The notes below the pieces were generated by a model. The model did not search any database and was not told the DNA's origin. It saw only the letters and a program-made list of their open reading frames with translations. The position numbers and the translations under genes are program-made. A stretch of 64,000 nt of DNA from positions 620,001 to 684,000 of the forward strand of contig LS483371.1 of assembly GCA_900475325.1 (NCBI GenBank). Direction: 5' to 3'. The stretch comes from Paucimonas lemoignei. GTDB taxonomy: Bacteria; Pseudomonadota; Gammaproteobacteria; Pseudomonadales; Pseudomonadaceae. Positions 43,807 through 53,261 of this stretch are shown one piece after another (the first letter of the stretch is position 1; each line of letters begins with the position of its first letter).

Positions 43807-45135
43807 TTAAACCTGAGCAGTCACCTGCAACGGCGGCAGCTTCTTCAGCCTCAACGCCACAGCCAGTGCAATCAGCAGCAGCACGCCGATAAACACCACG
43901 ATGCCGTTCCAGCCGCCGTAGTGCCAGCACACCCCGCCCGCCGTACCTGCCACGCTGGACCCTGCGTAATAACTGAACAGGTACAGCGACGACGCCTGGC
44001 CTTTGGCTTTAAGCGCGCGCCGACCGATCCAGCTGCTGGCGACCGAATGCGCGCCGAAGAACCCGAAGGTGAACAACAGCACCCCGATGATCACCAGTGC
44101 AAGCGGCTCGAACATGGTCAGCGCCATGCCGACTAGCATCAGCACAATAACGGCCCACAAAACCTGGCGACGGCCCAGACGGTCGGCCAGCGAACCGATC
44201 TTCGCCGAACTGTAGATGCCCGACAGGTAGACCACCGAAAACAGCCCGACCAGCGCCTGACTCAAATGATAAGGCTCGGCCAGCAAGCGATAGCCGATGT
44301 AGTTGAACAGCGTGACGAAGCTGCCCATCAACAGGAAGGCTTCGAGGAACAGCAGCGGTAGCCCGGCGTCGCGGAACTGCATGACAAAGCCATCGATCAG
44401 GCTGCGCGGCTGCAACGAGCGCGCCCGAAAGTTACGCGATGGTGGGAGGATCTTCCAGAACACACCTGCCGCGATCAGCGCCAGAACCCCCACCACCATC
44501 AGCGCGACGTGCCAGCTGACATAGTCAATCAAGACCCCGGTGATCACCCGCCCGCTCATCCCGCCGATGGCGTTGCCGCCAATGTACAGGCCCATCGCAA
44601 GGCCGATATGGTTGGGGTGAATTTCTTCGCTGAGGTAGGTCATGGCCACCGCCGCCAGGCCACTGAGCGATAACCCCACCAGTGCGCGAGTGAACAGCAC
44701 GCCTTCCCAGGTGGGCATCAGCGCGCTGGCGAGGGTGAAGATGGCCGCGCAGAACAGCGCCAGCACCATCACTGGCTTGCGCCCGAGCCGGTCGGAAATA
44801 GGACCGGTGATCAACAAGCCGATCGCCAGCATCCCGGTGGAGACGGACAGAATCAGGCTGCTTTGCGCCGCATTAATGGAGAACTCCTGCGACAGCACCG
44901 GCATCATCGGCTGGACGCAGTACAACAGGGCAAACGTCGCGAAGCCACCCGAGAACAACGCCAGTACCGTGCGCATGAACATCGGCGTGTCTTTTTCGAT
45001 ATAGGTGTCGCCCAGCGGGATAGCCGTTTCAATCACGGTTGATGGCAGTGCAGGGGCGGGCGTTGCGACAGCAGGGTTCACGATTGACCTCGGCGCGGCA
45101 TGTAGGCGGACATTGCGAAAAAGAATATCGTTCAC
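43807..45135 (-). CDS. YnfM-like MFS efflux protein
   Basis: This 442-residue, 12-helix transporter resembles E. coli YnfM over most of its length, with shared segments LALFSGGFATFALLYCVQP, ITGPISDRLGRKPVM and HSVASSWIGRRALKAKGQAS. YnfM is a predicted sugar or drug efflux protein of uncertain substrate. The frame starts at a GTG with GGAAAG upstream and has a 50-residue cytoplasmic tail; a start nearer MFMRTVLAL at about 52 is possible. It diverges from a LysR gene, which probably regulates it. Confidence 0.82.
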   Translation of the reverse strand: MNDILFRNVRLHAAPRSIVNPAVATPAPALPSTVIETAIPLGDTYIEKDTPMFMRTVLALFSGGFATFALLYCVQPMMPVLSQEFSINAAQSSLILSVSTGMLAIGLLITGPISDRLGRKPVMVLALFCAAIFTLASALMPTWEGVLFTRALVGLSLSGLAAVAMTYLSEEIHPNHIGLAMGLYIGGNAIGGMSGRVITGVLIDYVSWHVALMVVGVLALIAAGVFWKILPPSRNFRARSLQPRSLIDGFVMQFRDAGLPLLFLEAFLLMGSFVTLFNYIGYRLLAEPYHLSQALVGLFSVVYLSGIYSSAKIGSLADRLGRRQVLWAVIVLMLVGMALTMFEPLALVIIGVLLFTFGFFGAHSVASSWIGRRALKAKGQASSLYLFSYYAGSSVAGTAGGVCWHYGGWNGIVVFIGVLLLIALAVALRLKKLPPLQVTAQV

Positions 45136-45148
45136 TAATCATTCTTTC

Positions 45149-45158
45149 CAATATATTG
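45149..45158. promoter_or_regulatory. Palindrome in the ynfM/lysR divergent gap
   Basis: CAATATATTG is a perfect ten-base palindrome in the 64-base space between the divergent genes. It may be part of the LysR operator, though short AT palindromes arise by chance. Confidence 0.3.
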
Positions 45159-45199
45159 TTCGACCTGTTTGATAGGTAAAAGCTCTTATTGGGAAGGCC

Positions 45200-46090
45200 A
45201 TGGAATTACGTCATCTGCGCTACTTCATTGCGGTCGCCGAAGAGCTGCATTTTGGCCGCGCCGCCCGGGTGCTGGGTATTTCGCAACCACCGCTGAGCCA
45301 GCAGATTCAGGCACTTGAGCAGGAACTGGGCGCGCGTTTATTCGAGCGCACCAACCGTCGCGTGGCGCTCAGCGAAGCCGGGCGCTTGTTTCTGGATGAG
45401 GCGCGGCTGGTGCTGGCACAGGTCGACAGGGCTTCGGATGTCGCTCGTCGAGCGCAACTGGGTGAACTGGGCGAGCTGAAAATCGGCTTCACTACCTCCG
45501 CGCCTTTCACCTCAAGCATCCCCCAGGCGATCTTTGCATTTCGGCAAAGCTACCCGGCGGTACACCTGGCCTTGCAGGAAATGAACAGCATGGCAGTCGC
45601 GGCGGGACTGGAGGATGAATCGATCCAGGTGGGCATCATGCGCCCGCTGGCGTTACCGGACTCGCTGGTGGTGGTCGAACTGCTGCGTGAACCGCTGGTG
45701 GCAATCATCAACGCCGATCATCCGTTGGCCCAGGGCAGTGAGCAGGGCCTGCATCTGGCGGAATTGGCGGGTGAGCCGTTCGTATTCTTCCCACGCACCT
45801 ACGGCAGCGGCTTGTATGCGCAATTCATGGAGCTGGCCCGCGCTGCCGGGTTCAGCCCGATGATCACCCAGGAGGCTGGAGAGGTGATGACCATCATCGG
45901 CCTGGTGGCGGCGGGGCTTGGCGTCACGGTATTGCCCGCCTCCTACCGACGCATGCGCATCGACGGCGTGGTCTACCGCAACCTGCTCGACCCCGATGCC
46001 ACCAGCGCGGTGTGGCTGGTACAACGCAAGGATCAGCAATCGCCCATGGCCAAGGCGTTTGTGGAGTTGGTGACGCAGCGGGCGGGGTAG
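45200..46090 (+). CDS. LysR-family transcriptional regulator
   Basis: This 296-residue protein has a LysR winged helix at residues 1-60 (ELRHLRYFIAVAEELHFGRA, then SQPPLSQQIQALE) and a two-lobed effector domain from about 90. The sequence is of the BenM/CatR-like subgroup, whose effectors are often aromatic or small organic acids. It is divergent from the YnfM-like exporter, the usual layout for a regulator and its target. Confidence 0.85.
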   Translation: MELRHLRYFIAVAEELHFGRAARVLGISQPPLSQQIQALEQELGARLFERTNRRVALSEAGRLFLDEARLVLAQVDRASDVARRAQLGELGELKIGFTTSAPFTSSIPQAIFAFRQSYPAVHLALQEMNSMAVAAGLEDESIQVGIMRPLALPDSLVVVELLREPLVAIINADHPLAQGSEQGLHLAELAGEPFVFFPRTYGSGLYAQFMELARAAGFSPMITQEAGEVMTIIGLVAAGLGVTVLPASYRRMRIDGVVYRNLLDPDATSAVWLVQRKDQQSPMAKAFVELVTQRAG

Positions 46091-46108
46091 TGCTCGGGGC
46101 TATGGTGT

Positions 46109-46355
46109 CGTGGGACCGGCTTTAGCCGGGAAGGCGGTCGTTCTGTCGACACAAATACGGTGTATGTACCGGCCTCTTCCCGGCTAAAGCCGGTCCCACG
46201 GGGGAAGCGAAAGCGGTGTGTCAGGCACGCCGCTGTTCGCAGCCTTCGGCAGCTCCTACAGGTCCTGCGTCCTTTCAGGCACTCCGCGGTCCTGTAGCTG
46301 ACCGAGGTTACGAGGGCTGCGAAGGCGGTGTGTCAGGCACACCGCCATTCGCAGG
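46109..46355. repeat. REP cluster: one REPIN plus decayed REP halves
   Basis: A complete REPIN of the GTGGGACCGGCTTTAGCCGG class spans 46109-46200. It is followed by a lone REP half (CAGCCTTCGGCAGCTCCTAC, about 46241-46260) and a decayed copy near 46293-46355. The cluster fills the gap between the convergent lysR and lipoprotein genes. Confidence 0.75.
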
Positions 46356-46356
46356 C

Positions 46357-47163
46357 TTACTCCTTGATCTGCGCCAGATCACCACGCAAGGCAACGCTGG
46401 CGATCAGCAGACCGGCGCGGCACTGGAATTTTTCGGTGTCTTTGTAGAGGCTGCGCTGGTCGACGCTGGCAATGTTGATGACCGCATTGGCCTTGGCTTT
46501 CTTGGCGGCGTTCTGCAGGGTGATCAGGCTCGATTGCAACGCCCAGTAGCACGCTTCTTCATCGGATTTGTTGCTGCCGTTGGTCTTGCGGCTGCTGCTG
46601 ACGGTGTCCAGCTTGTGCACCTGGGCAGGCAGGGTTTGCCCGGCGAGGTAGAACTTCACGCTGCCGTCCAGCAAGCCTGCTGCGGTGGCGCGTTTGACCC
46701 CTTCGCTGAAGCTGAGGTAGGTGGCGTCTTCGGCCCCTTGTTTGACGATGCCCAGATCGTTGACCTGCTCGATGGTCGGATCGATCGACAGCTCCTTAAG
46801 GATGTTGGAGCGCAGGTTGTTGACCCAGCGGTTGTAGTTGCCGTGGATCTTGCCGTCCTTGTAGTCCAGGCCGGTACTGCTGCGGTAGTCGATTTCGAAC
46901 GAAGTCGGGGTGTACGGAATATCCACTTCAGCATGGTGACGCTCGCGGACGGTGATAGCGGCCTTGATCATGCCCGGCTTCACCGACTGCACGACCCATT
47001 GGCGGTCATTCAAGGCGGTGACGATGGCGCGGCTCATCTGATCGTTGCTAAAGCCCATGTTGCCCGAAAAGTTTTCCTTGGCGTTGTACACCGGCTTGCT
47101 GGTACAGCCTCCGAGCACTAATGCCAGGGCCATCAAAGCGACGATGCGGTGGATCAGATTCAT
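46357..47163 (-). CDS. Predicted lipoprotein of unknown function next to the polyene operon
   Basis: This 268-residue protein has a lipoprotein signal with lipobox LGGC at about 17-20. The mature part has SVKPGMIKAAITVRERHHAEV near 61-81 and a C-terminal region with two further Cys. I do not recognise a characterised family. It lies 26 bases after the last ketosynthase of the aryl-polyene operon on the same strand and may be cotranscribed, but nothing shows that it acts in pigment synthesis. Confidence 0.7.
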   Translation of the reverse strand: MNLIHRIVALMALALVLGGCTSKPVYNAKENFSGNMGFSNDQMSRAIVTALNDRQWVVQSVKPGMIKAAITVRERHHAEVDIPYTPTSFEIDYRSSTGLDYKDGKIHGNYNRWVNNLRSNILKELSIDPTIEQVNDLGIVKQGAEDATYLSFSEGVKRATAAGLLDGSVKFYLAGQTLPAQVHKLDTVSSSRKTNGSNKSDEEACYWALQSSLITLQNAAKKAKANAVINIASVDQRSLYKDTEKFQCRAGLLIASVALRGDLAQIKE

Positions 47164-47189
47164 TCCCTTTACTCCGTAGTTAAATCAAT

Positions 47190-48422
47190 TCAATGCCAGC
47201 GGCGGAAAATCAGCGAGGTATTGACACCGCCAAACGCGAAATTGTTGTTCATGACGTACTCATGGCTCATTTTTCTCGGCTCACCGCGCAAGTAATCCAG
47301 ATCCCCGCACTGCGGATCGACCTCGTCCAGATTCAGCGTGTGGATATAACGGTCGCGATTGAGCATCTCGATACAGAACCATGACTCCAGCGCACCGCAG
47401 GCGCCGAGGGTGTGGCCCAGGAAGCTCTTCTGCGAGCTGATCGGCATGCGCGAGCCAAACAGGCTGCTGGTGGCCAGGGTTTCAGCGATGTCGCCCTGTT
47501 CCGTGGCGGTGCCGTGGCCGTTGACGTAGCCGATGGCTTCGGGGGGCAAGTTGGCGTCTTCCAATGCCAGCTCCATGGCGCGGCGCATGGTGGCTTGCTC
47601 CGGGCGGGTGCTGTGGGCGCCGTCGGCATTACTGCCAAAGCCCACCAGCTCGGCATGGATATGCGCGCCACGGGCCAACGCATGTTCCAGTTCTTCGAGT
47701 ACCAGCATGCCGCCGCCTTCGCCGATCACCAGGCCATCACGACCGCGGTCGTAAGGGCGCGGGCTGGTCTGCGGCGCATCGTTTTTCAGGCTCGTGGCGT
47801 ACAACGCGTCGAACACCATGGCCTCGGTCGGGCACAGCTCTTCAGCACCACCGGCCAGCATCAGCGGCAAGCGCCCGAACTTGATGGACTCGTAGGCATA
47901 ACCGATGCCTTGGCTGCCACTGGTGCAGGCGCTGGAGGTCGGGATCAAACGCCCGGTGAGGCCAAAGAAGATGCTGATATTGGCGGCGGTGGTGTGCGGC
48001 ATCATCCGCACGTAGGAGTTGGCGTTCAGCCCCTCGGCCACGGAATTGAGCAACATGTTGCCGAACGCCTTGATCTCGTCGGTGCTGCCGGTGGACGAGC
48101 CACAGGCGGTGCCCATGCGCCCGTCACGGATGATCGGGTCGTTGAGCAGGCCAGCGTCGATCAAGGCCTGCTCGGACGCGCCCACGGCCAGGCGTGAAAC
48201 ACGGCCCATGCTGCGCAGCTGCTTGCGGGTCCAGTGGGATGGCACCACGAAATCGTCGATAGGGCCAGCCAGCCGCGTGTTCAGCTCAATGAAACGATCC
48301 CATTCGTTCATGCGCCGAATGCCGCTGCGGTTGGCGTCGAAGTTGGCGGCGATGCTGTCCCAGGTGCTGCCCAATGAGGTAATGCCGGCCATGCCGGTGA
48401 CGACCACGCGCTTCATCAACAC
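47190..48422 (-). CDS. Beta-ketoacyl-ACP synthase (ApeR-like position)
   Basis: This 410-residue FabF-type condensing enzyme elongates carrier-bound chains. The catalytic Cys is in SSACTSGSQ, with the two His in NGHGTATEQGD and KSFLGHTLGA, so the Cys-His-His triad is intact. It is the last enzyme gene of the aryl-polyene operon and overlaps the ketoreductase gene by seven bases. By order it corresponds to ApeR of the E. coli aryl-polyene cluster. Confidence 0.88.
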   Translation of the reverse strand: MLMKRVVVTGMAGITSLGSTWDSIAANFDANRSGIRRMNEWDRFIELNTRLAGPIDDFVVPSHWTRKQLRSMGRVSRLAVGASEQALIDAGLLNDPIIRDGRMGTACGSSTGSTDEIKAFGNMLLNSVAEGLNANSYVRMMPHTTAANISIFFGLTGRLIPTSSACTSGSQGIGYAYESIKFGRLPLMLAGGAEELCPTEAMVFDALYATSLKNDAPQTSPRPYDRGRDGLVIGEGGGMLVLEELEHALARGAHIHAELVGFGSNADGAHSTRPEQATMRRAMELALEDANLPPEAIGYVNGHGTATEQGDIAETLATSSLFGSRMPISSQKSFLGHTLGACGALESWFCIEMLNRDRYIHTLNLDEVDPQCGDLDYLRGEPRKMSHEYVMNNNFAFGGVNTSLIFRRWH

Positions 48423-49144
48423 AAGCCTCCGTTGACGGCCAATACCTGGCGGGTGATGTAGGCGGCTTCTGACGACATTAGGAAATTCACCGCCCCGGCG
48501 ACTTCTTCAGGCGTGCCCATGCGCTGGGCGGGGATCATTTTCATCAGTTCATCCACCGGGACATTTTCGTCGAGCATGGCGGTATCGATCAGGCCGGGGG
48601 CGACGCAGTTGACGGTGATTTTACGCTTGCCCAGTTCGATGGCCAGCGCCTTGGCAGCGCCGATCACACCGGCTTTGGACGCGCTGTAATTGACCTGCCC
48701 GCGATTGCCAATCAGCCCCGAAACGGACGTGATGCAGACAATCCGCCCCGCCGCACGGCGCCGAATCATCGGCATCATTACCGGGTGCAGCACGTTATAG
48801 AAGCCGTCGAGGTTGGTTCTGAGCACCACGTCCCAATCATCCTCGCTCAAGGCCGGGAAAGCGCCGTCGCGGGTCAGTCCGGCATTGAGCACCACACCGT
48901 AGTAGGCGCCGTGGGTTTCCACGTCCTGTTCAAGAATGGTTTTGCAGGCTTCGCGGTCTGCCACGTCAAATTGCAGGATTCGCGCCTGGCGGCCAAGGGC
49001 GACGACCTCGGCCTGAACCGCTTCGGCTTCGCTGCGGCCGTTGCGGCAATGCAGGATCAGGTCAAACCCTGCCTGGGCCAGGCGCAACGCGATGGCGCGG
49101 CCAATGCCACGGCTGGAGCCTGTGACCAGTATCGAATCCGTCAT
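48416..49144 (-). CDS. 3-Ketoacyl-ACP reductase (FabG-like, ApeQ-like position)
   Basis: This 242-residue short-chain dehydrogenase reduces beta-keto intermediates with NAD(P)H. The cofactor motif GSSRGIGRA is at about 8-16, NAGL follows in the middle, and the catalytic Ser and YSASK are present. It overlaps both the dehydratase and the ketosynthase genes. Confidence 0.9.
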   Translation of the reverse strand: MTDSILVTGSSRGIGRAIALRLAQAGFDLILHCRNGRSEAEAVQAEVVALGRQARILQFDVADREACKTILEQDVETHGAYYGVVLNAGLTRDGAFPALSEDDWDVVLRTNLDGFYNVLHPVMMPMIRRRAAGRIVCITSVSGLIGNRGQVNYSASKAGVIGAAKALAIELGKRKITVNCVAPGLIDTAMLDENVPVDELMKMIPAQRMGTPEEVAGAVNFLMSSEAAYITRQVLAVNGGLC

Positions 49145-49596
49145 GCCGGGGCTCCTTCAGCCAGATAATTTGCCGCTTCGGGCGGGCAGTAAACGTTGAG
49201 GCGGGCAAAGGCTTCAATCGCAGGGCCTGTCAGGCGGCATTCGAACACGCCCATGCCGTTGTCGTCCTGCAGCGAGCGCAAGGCGTGGATGGTCAGTTCG
49301 CTTCCAGCGGCGAAATGTTCCACGTTGCATTCGAACTTGCGGCTGCCCAGCAGGAAGCCCAGCGCCACCGGTTCGCCCCGGCTGCGCGCCTGGCAACCGG
49401 CGTAGGCGGCGATGCTCTGCGCCATCAGCTCCACGCCAATCCAGGCAGGCATGTCGCCATTGGCCCGATTGAACAGGCCGCCGGGTTTGACAGTCGTGCG
49501 GGTGTGAATCTGTTCAGCGTCGAACGACAGCACCTCGTCGATGAGGATCATGTCGCCCGCGTGAGGGATCAGTTCGGCGAGCGGCCAAGCGATCAT
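49141..49596 (-). CDS. Hotdog-fold 3-hydroxyacyl-ACP dehydratase (ApeP-like)
   Basis: This 151-residue single hotdog protein probably removes water from the 3-hydroxyacyl intermediates to form the polyene double bonds. The candidate catalytic His is in LIPHAGDMILIDE near residue 12. It overlaps the neighbours by four bases on each side. A second dehydratase domain is fused to the ligase at 61387-63090, so the operon has the ApeP/ApeI pair expected for aryl polyenes. Confidence 0.8.
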   Translation of the reverse strand: MIAWPLAELIPHAGDMILIDEVLSFDAEQIHTRTTVKPGGLFNRANGDMPAWIGVELMAQSIAAYAGCQARSRGEPVALGFLLGSRKFECNVEHFAAGSELTIHALRSLQDDNGMGVFECRLTGPAIEAFARLNVYCPPEAANYLAEGAPA

Positions 49597-50789
49597 GGTG
49601 CGTCTCCGATAATCAGGCTGATGTTGTTGCCACCGAACGCAAACGAATTGCTCATCAGGTAGCGCTTCGAAGTGTGCGCCAGGCGCGAATCACGGTCAGT
49701 GAAACGCAACGTCGGCAGCTGCGGGTCGGCCTGCTCGTCCCACACGTGGGGAGGCAGGGCGTTGGCGGTGTTTTCCGGGGCCAGGCTCAACCAGCAAAAT
49801 GCGGCTTCCAGTGCGCCTGCCGCGCCAAGGGTGTGGCCGGTCAGCGGTTTGGTTGAAGAGCAGGGCACGCCGTCCGGGAAAATCGCCTCGACCGCGAGGC
49901 TTTCCATGGCGTCGTTGTGCTGGGTGGCGGTGCCGTGCAGGTTCAGGTAGCCGATCTGCTCGGCCCTGAGCCCGGCATTATCCAGTGCTTGTTGCATGGC
50001 CTGACGCGCGCCCCGACCGGTGGGCTCCGGCGCGGAAATATGGTGCGCATCGCAGGTGGCTCCGGCGCCCAATAATGCGATGCAATGCTCGCCGTTTGTT
50101 TCCCGGGTCATCAGGAACAGCACGGCAGCCTCGCCGATATTGATCCCGTCCCGATTACTGGAGAACGGATTGCAGCGCTGCGCAGACACCGCCTCCAGGG
50201 CTGAAAACCCGTTGAGCGTCAGCTTGCACAGTGTGTCGACACCGCCGCACAGCACCGCGTCGCACAGGCCCATGTCCAGCGCACGACGTGCACTGAGCAG
50301 AGCGCGAGCGCTGGAGGTGCAGGCCGTGGAAATCACATACGCCGGGCCGCTCAGTTGCAGCCACTGCGCCAGGAAGTTCGCAGGAGCGCCCAGTTCCTGT
50401 TGCTGATAATGATAATCCGCCGGGAACTGCTGATCGTTGAGCCAGGCGCCAATACTGCGGCCAGCTTCGTCAATGCCAGAGGTGCTGGTGCCCAGAATCA
50501 CGCCAATCCGGTCAGCTCCGTAACGCTGGATCGCGTCACGGATTTGCGGCTCGATTTGCAATGCCGCGGCCAACAGCAGCTGATTGTTGCGGCTGCTGTG
50601 CTCGGCCAGCTGCGCAGGGATTGCAGGCAACTCGGCCTTCACCGCACCGACCGGCAGGCTGCGCTCCGGCACCCAGTTGTTTTCCATGACCATGCCCGAA
50701 TCGTCAGCAGCAAACAGCCGACGGGCGACTTCGCTGCGTTCGTTGCCCAGCGCGCAGATCAGGCCCAGTGCATTGAGATAAGCCGTCAT
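49593..50789 (-). CDS. Beta-ketoacyl-ACP synthase (ApeO-like position)
   Basis: This 398-residue condensing enzyme has an intact triad: Cys in STACTSSA, His in NLHGTATQHND, and His in TGHTLGAAG. It is therefore a working ketosynthase, not a chain-length factor in which the Cys is replaced. In known aryl-polyene systems ApeO works with the chain-length-factor partner ApeC, which I do not see in this window and which may lie beyond the right edge. Confidence 0.86.
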   Translation of the reverse strand: MTAYLNALGLICALGNERSEVARRLFAADDSGMVMENNWVPERSLPVGAVKAELPAIPAQLAEHSSRNNQLLLAAALQIEPQIRDAIQRYGADRIGVILGTSTSGIDEAGRSIGAWLNDQQFPADYHYQQQELGAPANFLAQWLQLSGPAYVISTACTSSARALLSARRALDMGLCDAVLCGGVDTLCKLTLNGFSALEAVSAQRCNPFSSNRDGINIGEAAVLFLMTRETNGEHCIALLGAGATCDAHHISAPEPTGRGARQAMQQALDNAGLRAEQIGYLNLHGTATQHNDAMESLAVEAIFPDGVPCSSTKPLTGHTLGAAGALEAAFCWLSLAPENTANALPPHVWDEQADPQLPTLRFTDRDSRLAHTSKRYLMSNSFAFGGNNISLIIGDAP

Positions 50790-51286
50790 GGTGCACGCTC
50801 GTTGTTCAGCGGGCTGATGCCATAGTCCAGGCGCTGGCTGCCTTGGGTGCCCAGAATCACCAGCCGAAAGGTGTCTGCGCTGCTGTACTCCACGCCCCAG
50901 CGGGCCTCGAAGATGCGTTGCGTGCCGCGGCGCATGGCTTGGGGATAACCGGCACGGAGTTCGTTGTCGGGCGTCAGGGCGAACAACAGCGCGGCGAACA
51001 ATTCACGGGCTTCGGCATTGGGCGGGAGCAACCCGTCAGCCTGCCACTGACCATTGATCAGCTGCTGACGGGCGAGGGGGATGCCCAGCGGGTCCATCAA
51101 TGACCAGCGCAGGCCGGTCGCTTCCTGCTGGATCACCAGCAGCCAGTCCTGACGTTGGTCGGCCTGCTGACGTTGAATGTGTAATTGCATCGGCAGCTGC
51201 AAGTGCGGCATCGCGACGGGCAAGGGGACCTTGCTGGCGCACGCGCTCAACAGCAGCAGACAGCCAATCAATATGGCTCGGATCAT
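50786..51286 (-). CDS. DUF3261 lipoprotein (ApeN-like)
   Basis: This 166-residue outer-membrane-type lipoprotein has the lipobox LSAC at about 13-16 and a DUF3261 body. Members occur in aryl-polyene clusters beside the LolA-like and MMPL proteins and are thought to help move the lipid pigment to the outer membrane. Confidence 0.78.
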   Translation of the reverse strand: MIRAILIGCLLLLSACASKVPLPVAMPHLQLPMQLHIQRQQADQRQDWLLVIQQEATGLRWSLMDPLGIPLARQQLINGQWQADGLLPPNAEARELFAALLFALTPDNELRAGYPQAMRRGTQRIFEARWGVEYSSADTFRLVILGTQGSQRLDYGISPLNNERAP

Positions 51287-52017
51287 GATTTGCCCTCTTC
51301 AAGCGGCTTGCGGGCCACAACGTTGACGAGCGTTTCTTCGCGCTGGCCTATCGGCGCGGGCTTGCGGAGTTTCAGGCGCTCCAGCAGGCCGAAGTCTTTG
51401 GCGCGGCTCCACCACAGGTACGGGTAAGACACATTCTGCGCGCCGAACTGGAAGCCCTGATCGCGGAGCATCTGCAAATACTGCTCGGCACTCTTTTGCA
51501 CATGCATCGGGTGGCGGAACAGCCAGCGGATCACCCAGGTGTCGATGTAGGCTTCGGTGGATTCGGCAAACAGCAGATAGCCACCGGGCTTGAGCACGCG
51601 GTAGAACTCGGCAAGGGCTTGTTCCTGCTCGACCAAATGGTGGAAGGTCTGATGACAGAACAGCAGGTCGACGCTGGCGTCGGCCAGTTGCAGCGCGGCG
51701 CAGTCGCTGCCAATCAACTCGACATTGATACCGTGGGCGCGGGCTTCGGCGCGGCTCATGGTCAGGCTGTCGGGGTCGGCATCCACGCCCAGCAAGCGCG
51801 ACGGGGTGAACACCTGGCGCAAATGCTTGAACGATTTGCCCTGGCCGCAACCGGCGTCGAGCAACACCGGCTCACTGGGCGGCGCGCCATCAAACAGCCC
51901 ACGCAGGTCGTCGATGGCAACGCGCAACACCCGATGCTGCCAGGTGTGGCTGCGCAGAAACCACAGGCCGAAGCGGGTTTCTTCGACATAGCTGTCGCTC
52001 AGAAATGGACCGCTCAT
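51283..52017 (-). CDS. SAM-dependent methyltransferase
   Basis: This class I methyltransferase has motif I LLDAGCGQG near 50-58 and an acidic residue in LLGVDADP. It probably methylates the aryl head group or a ring carbon of the pigment. I start at the ATG at 52017 (244 residues) because it overlaps the preceding stop as ATGA; another ATG at 52035 would add six residues. Confidence 0.82.
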   Translation of the reverse strand: MSGPFLSDSYVEETRFGLWFLRSHTWQHRVLRVAIDDLRGLFDGAPPSEPVLLDAGCGQGKSFKHLRQVFTPSRLLGVDADPDSLTMSRAEARAHGINVELIGSDCAALQLADASVDLLFCHQTFHHLVEQEQALAEFYRVLKPGGYLLFAESTEAYIDTWVIRWLFRHPMHVQKSAEQYLQMLRDQGFQFGAQNVSYPYLWWSRAKDFGLLERLKLRKPAPIGQREETLVNVVARKPLEEGKS

Positions 52018-53261
52018 TGCGGCGTGCTCGCGCAAATTTCAGACAACATGCGTAGGCGGCGTTTGGGTTCGCTAACGAACGGGTTGCGCTCATCCCAGGC
52101 ATAACCGGCGAGGATCGCGCAGATCATGCGGCGGATTTCTTGCGTGCCATCCTGGTAGAAAATCACGTCCTGAAAAGTGCCTTCGTACCAGCCTTCAACA
52201 TAGGCTCGGAAGGTCTCCACGCCGCGTTTGAGGGGCTTGGAGAAGTCGCTTTCCCAGTCGACGGTTTCGCCTTGCAGCTGACGATCCAGCACCTTGGCGG
52301 CCATGCTCGCAGAGCGCATGGCAATGGTCACGCCGGAGGAAAATACCGGGTCGAGGAATTCCGCCGCATTGCCCAGCAGCGCGAAGTTCGGACCGTAGAG
52401 GGTTTTCACGTTGGCCGAATAACCACCGATGGTCCGCGCCGGGGTGTCCCATACCGCGTCCTTGAGCAGCGCTTTGAGGTGCGGGGTTTCGTCGATGAAT
52501 TCGCGCAGGCAGGCGTCCAGGTCTTCGGGCTTGCCCGCGAAACGCTGCGCGTCGGCGACCACGCCCTGGGAGCATCGGCCATCGCTGAACGGGATCGACC
52601 AGAACCACACGTCACGGTGCACCGGGTGGATGCTGACCAGAATTTTCTCGCGGTCGAAGTTCGCCGGGTCGATGTGGTCTTCGATATGGGTAAACACCGC
52701 CTTGCGCACCGGGAAATTGGACGGTGCTTCAAGGTCAAGCAGGCGTGGCAGCACCCGACCATAACCGCTGGCGTCGAGTACGAACTGTGCTTGCAACTGG
52801 TACTCGCTGCCGTCTTCGCGCCGTACGCTGAGTACGGGCGTGGTGCTGTCGAAATCCCCCGCGATGATTTCCTGCTGGTAGCGGATTTCCACACCCTGCA
52901 ACTCGGCCTGATCGGCCAACAGCTTGTCGAAGGTGCCGCGCTGAACCTGGAAGGTCGAGGGCTGACCCTGGCTGAAGGTGTCGCCGAAATCGAACGCACT
53001 GTATTGATCGCGACAGGCGAACGCTGCGCCATTTTTCTTCTGGAAACCGGCTGCTTGAACGGCTTCGAGCATGCCCGCTTCTTCGACAAAATCCAGGCAA
53101 TGGGACAGCAGGCTTTCGCCAATGGAGAAACGCGGGAACAGCTGACGCTCGATGATCAACACGTCGTGACCTTTGCGCTTGAGCAGCGTCGCGGCAATTG
53201 CACCGGCGGGGCCTGCGCCGATGACGACAACGGTGCGGCTTTCCCTATCAGTTATTGGCAC
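52014..53261 (-). CDS. Flavin-dependent halogenase-like enzyme
   Basis: This FAD protein starts at GTG 53261 (415 residues), with AGGAAG just upstream. The FAD motif GAGPAG is at 15-20 and FPRFSIGES at 42-50. The halogenase signature WxWxIP appears as WFWSIP at 219-224. A Lys at 75 or 76 (QKKNGAAF) lies where phenolic halogenases place the catalytic Lys. It may put chlorine or bromine on the aryl head, as in xanthomonadin and some flexirubins. A plain hydroxylase of the same fold is the alternative. Confidence 0.68.
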   Translation of the reverse strand: MPITDRESRTVVVIGAGPAGAIAATLLKRKGHDVLIIERQLFPRFSIGESLLSHCLDFVEEAGMLEAVQAAGFQKKNGAAFACRDQYSAFDFGDTFSQGQPSTFQVQRGTFDKLLADQAELQGVEIRYQQEIIAGDFDSTTPVLSVRREDGSEYQLQAQFVLDASGYGRVLPRLLDLEAPSNFPVRKAVFTHIEDHIDPANFDREKILVSIHPVHRDVWFWSIPFSDGRCSQGVVADAQRFAGKPEDLDACLREFIDETPHLKALLKDAVWDTPARTIGGYSANVKTLYGPNFALLGNAAEFLDPVFSSGVTIAMRSASMAAKVLDRQLQGETVDWESDFSKPLKRGVETFRAYVEGWYEGTFQDVIFYQDGTQEIRRMICAILAGYAWDERNPFVSEPKRRLRMLSEICASTPQ

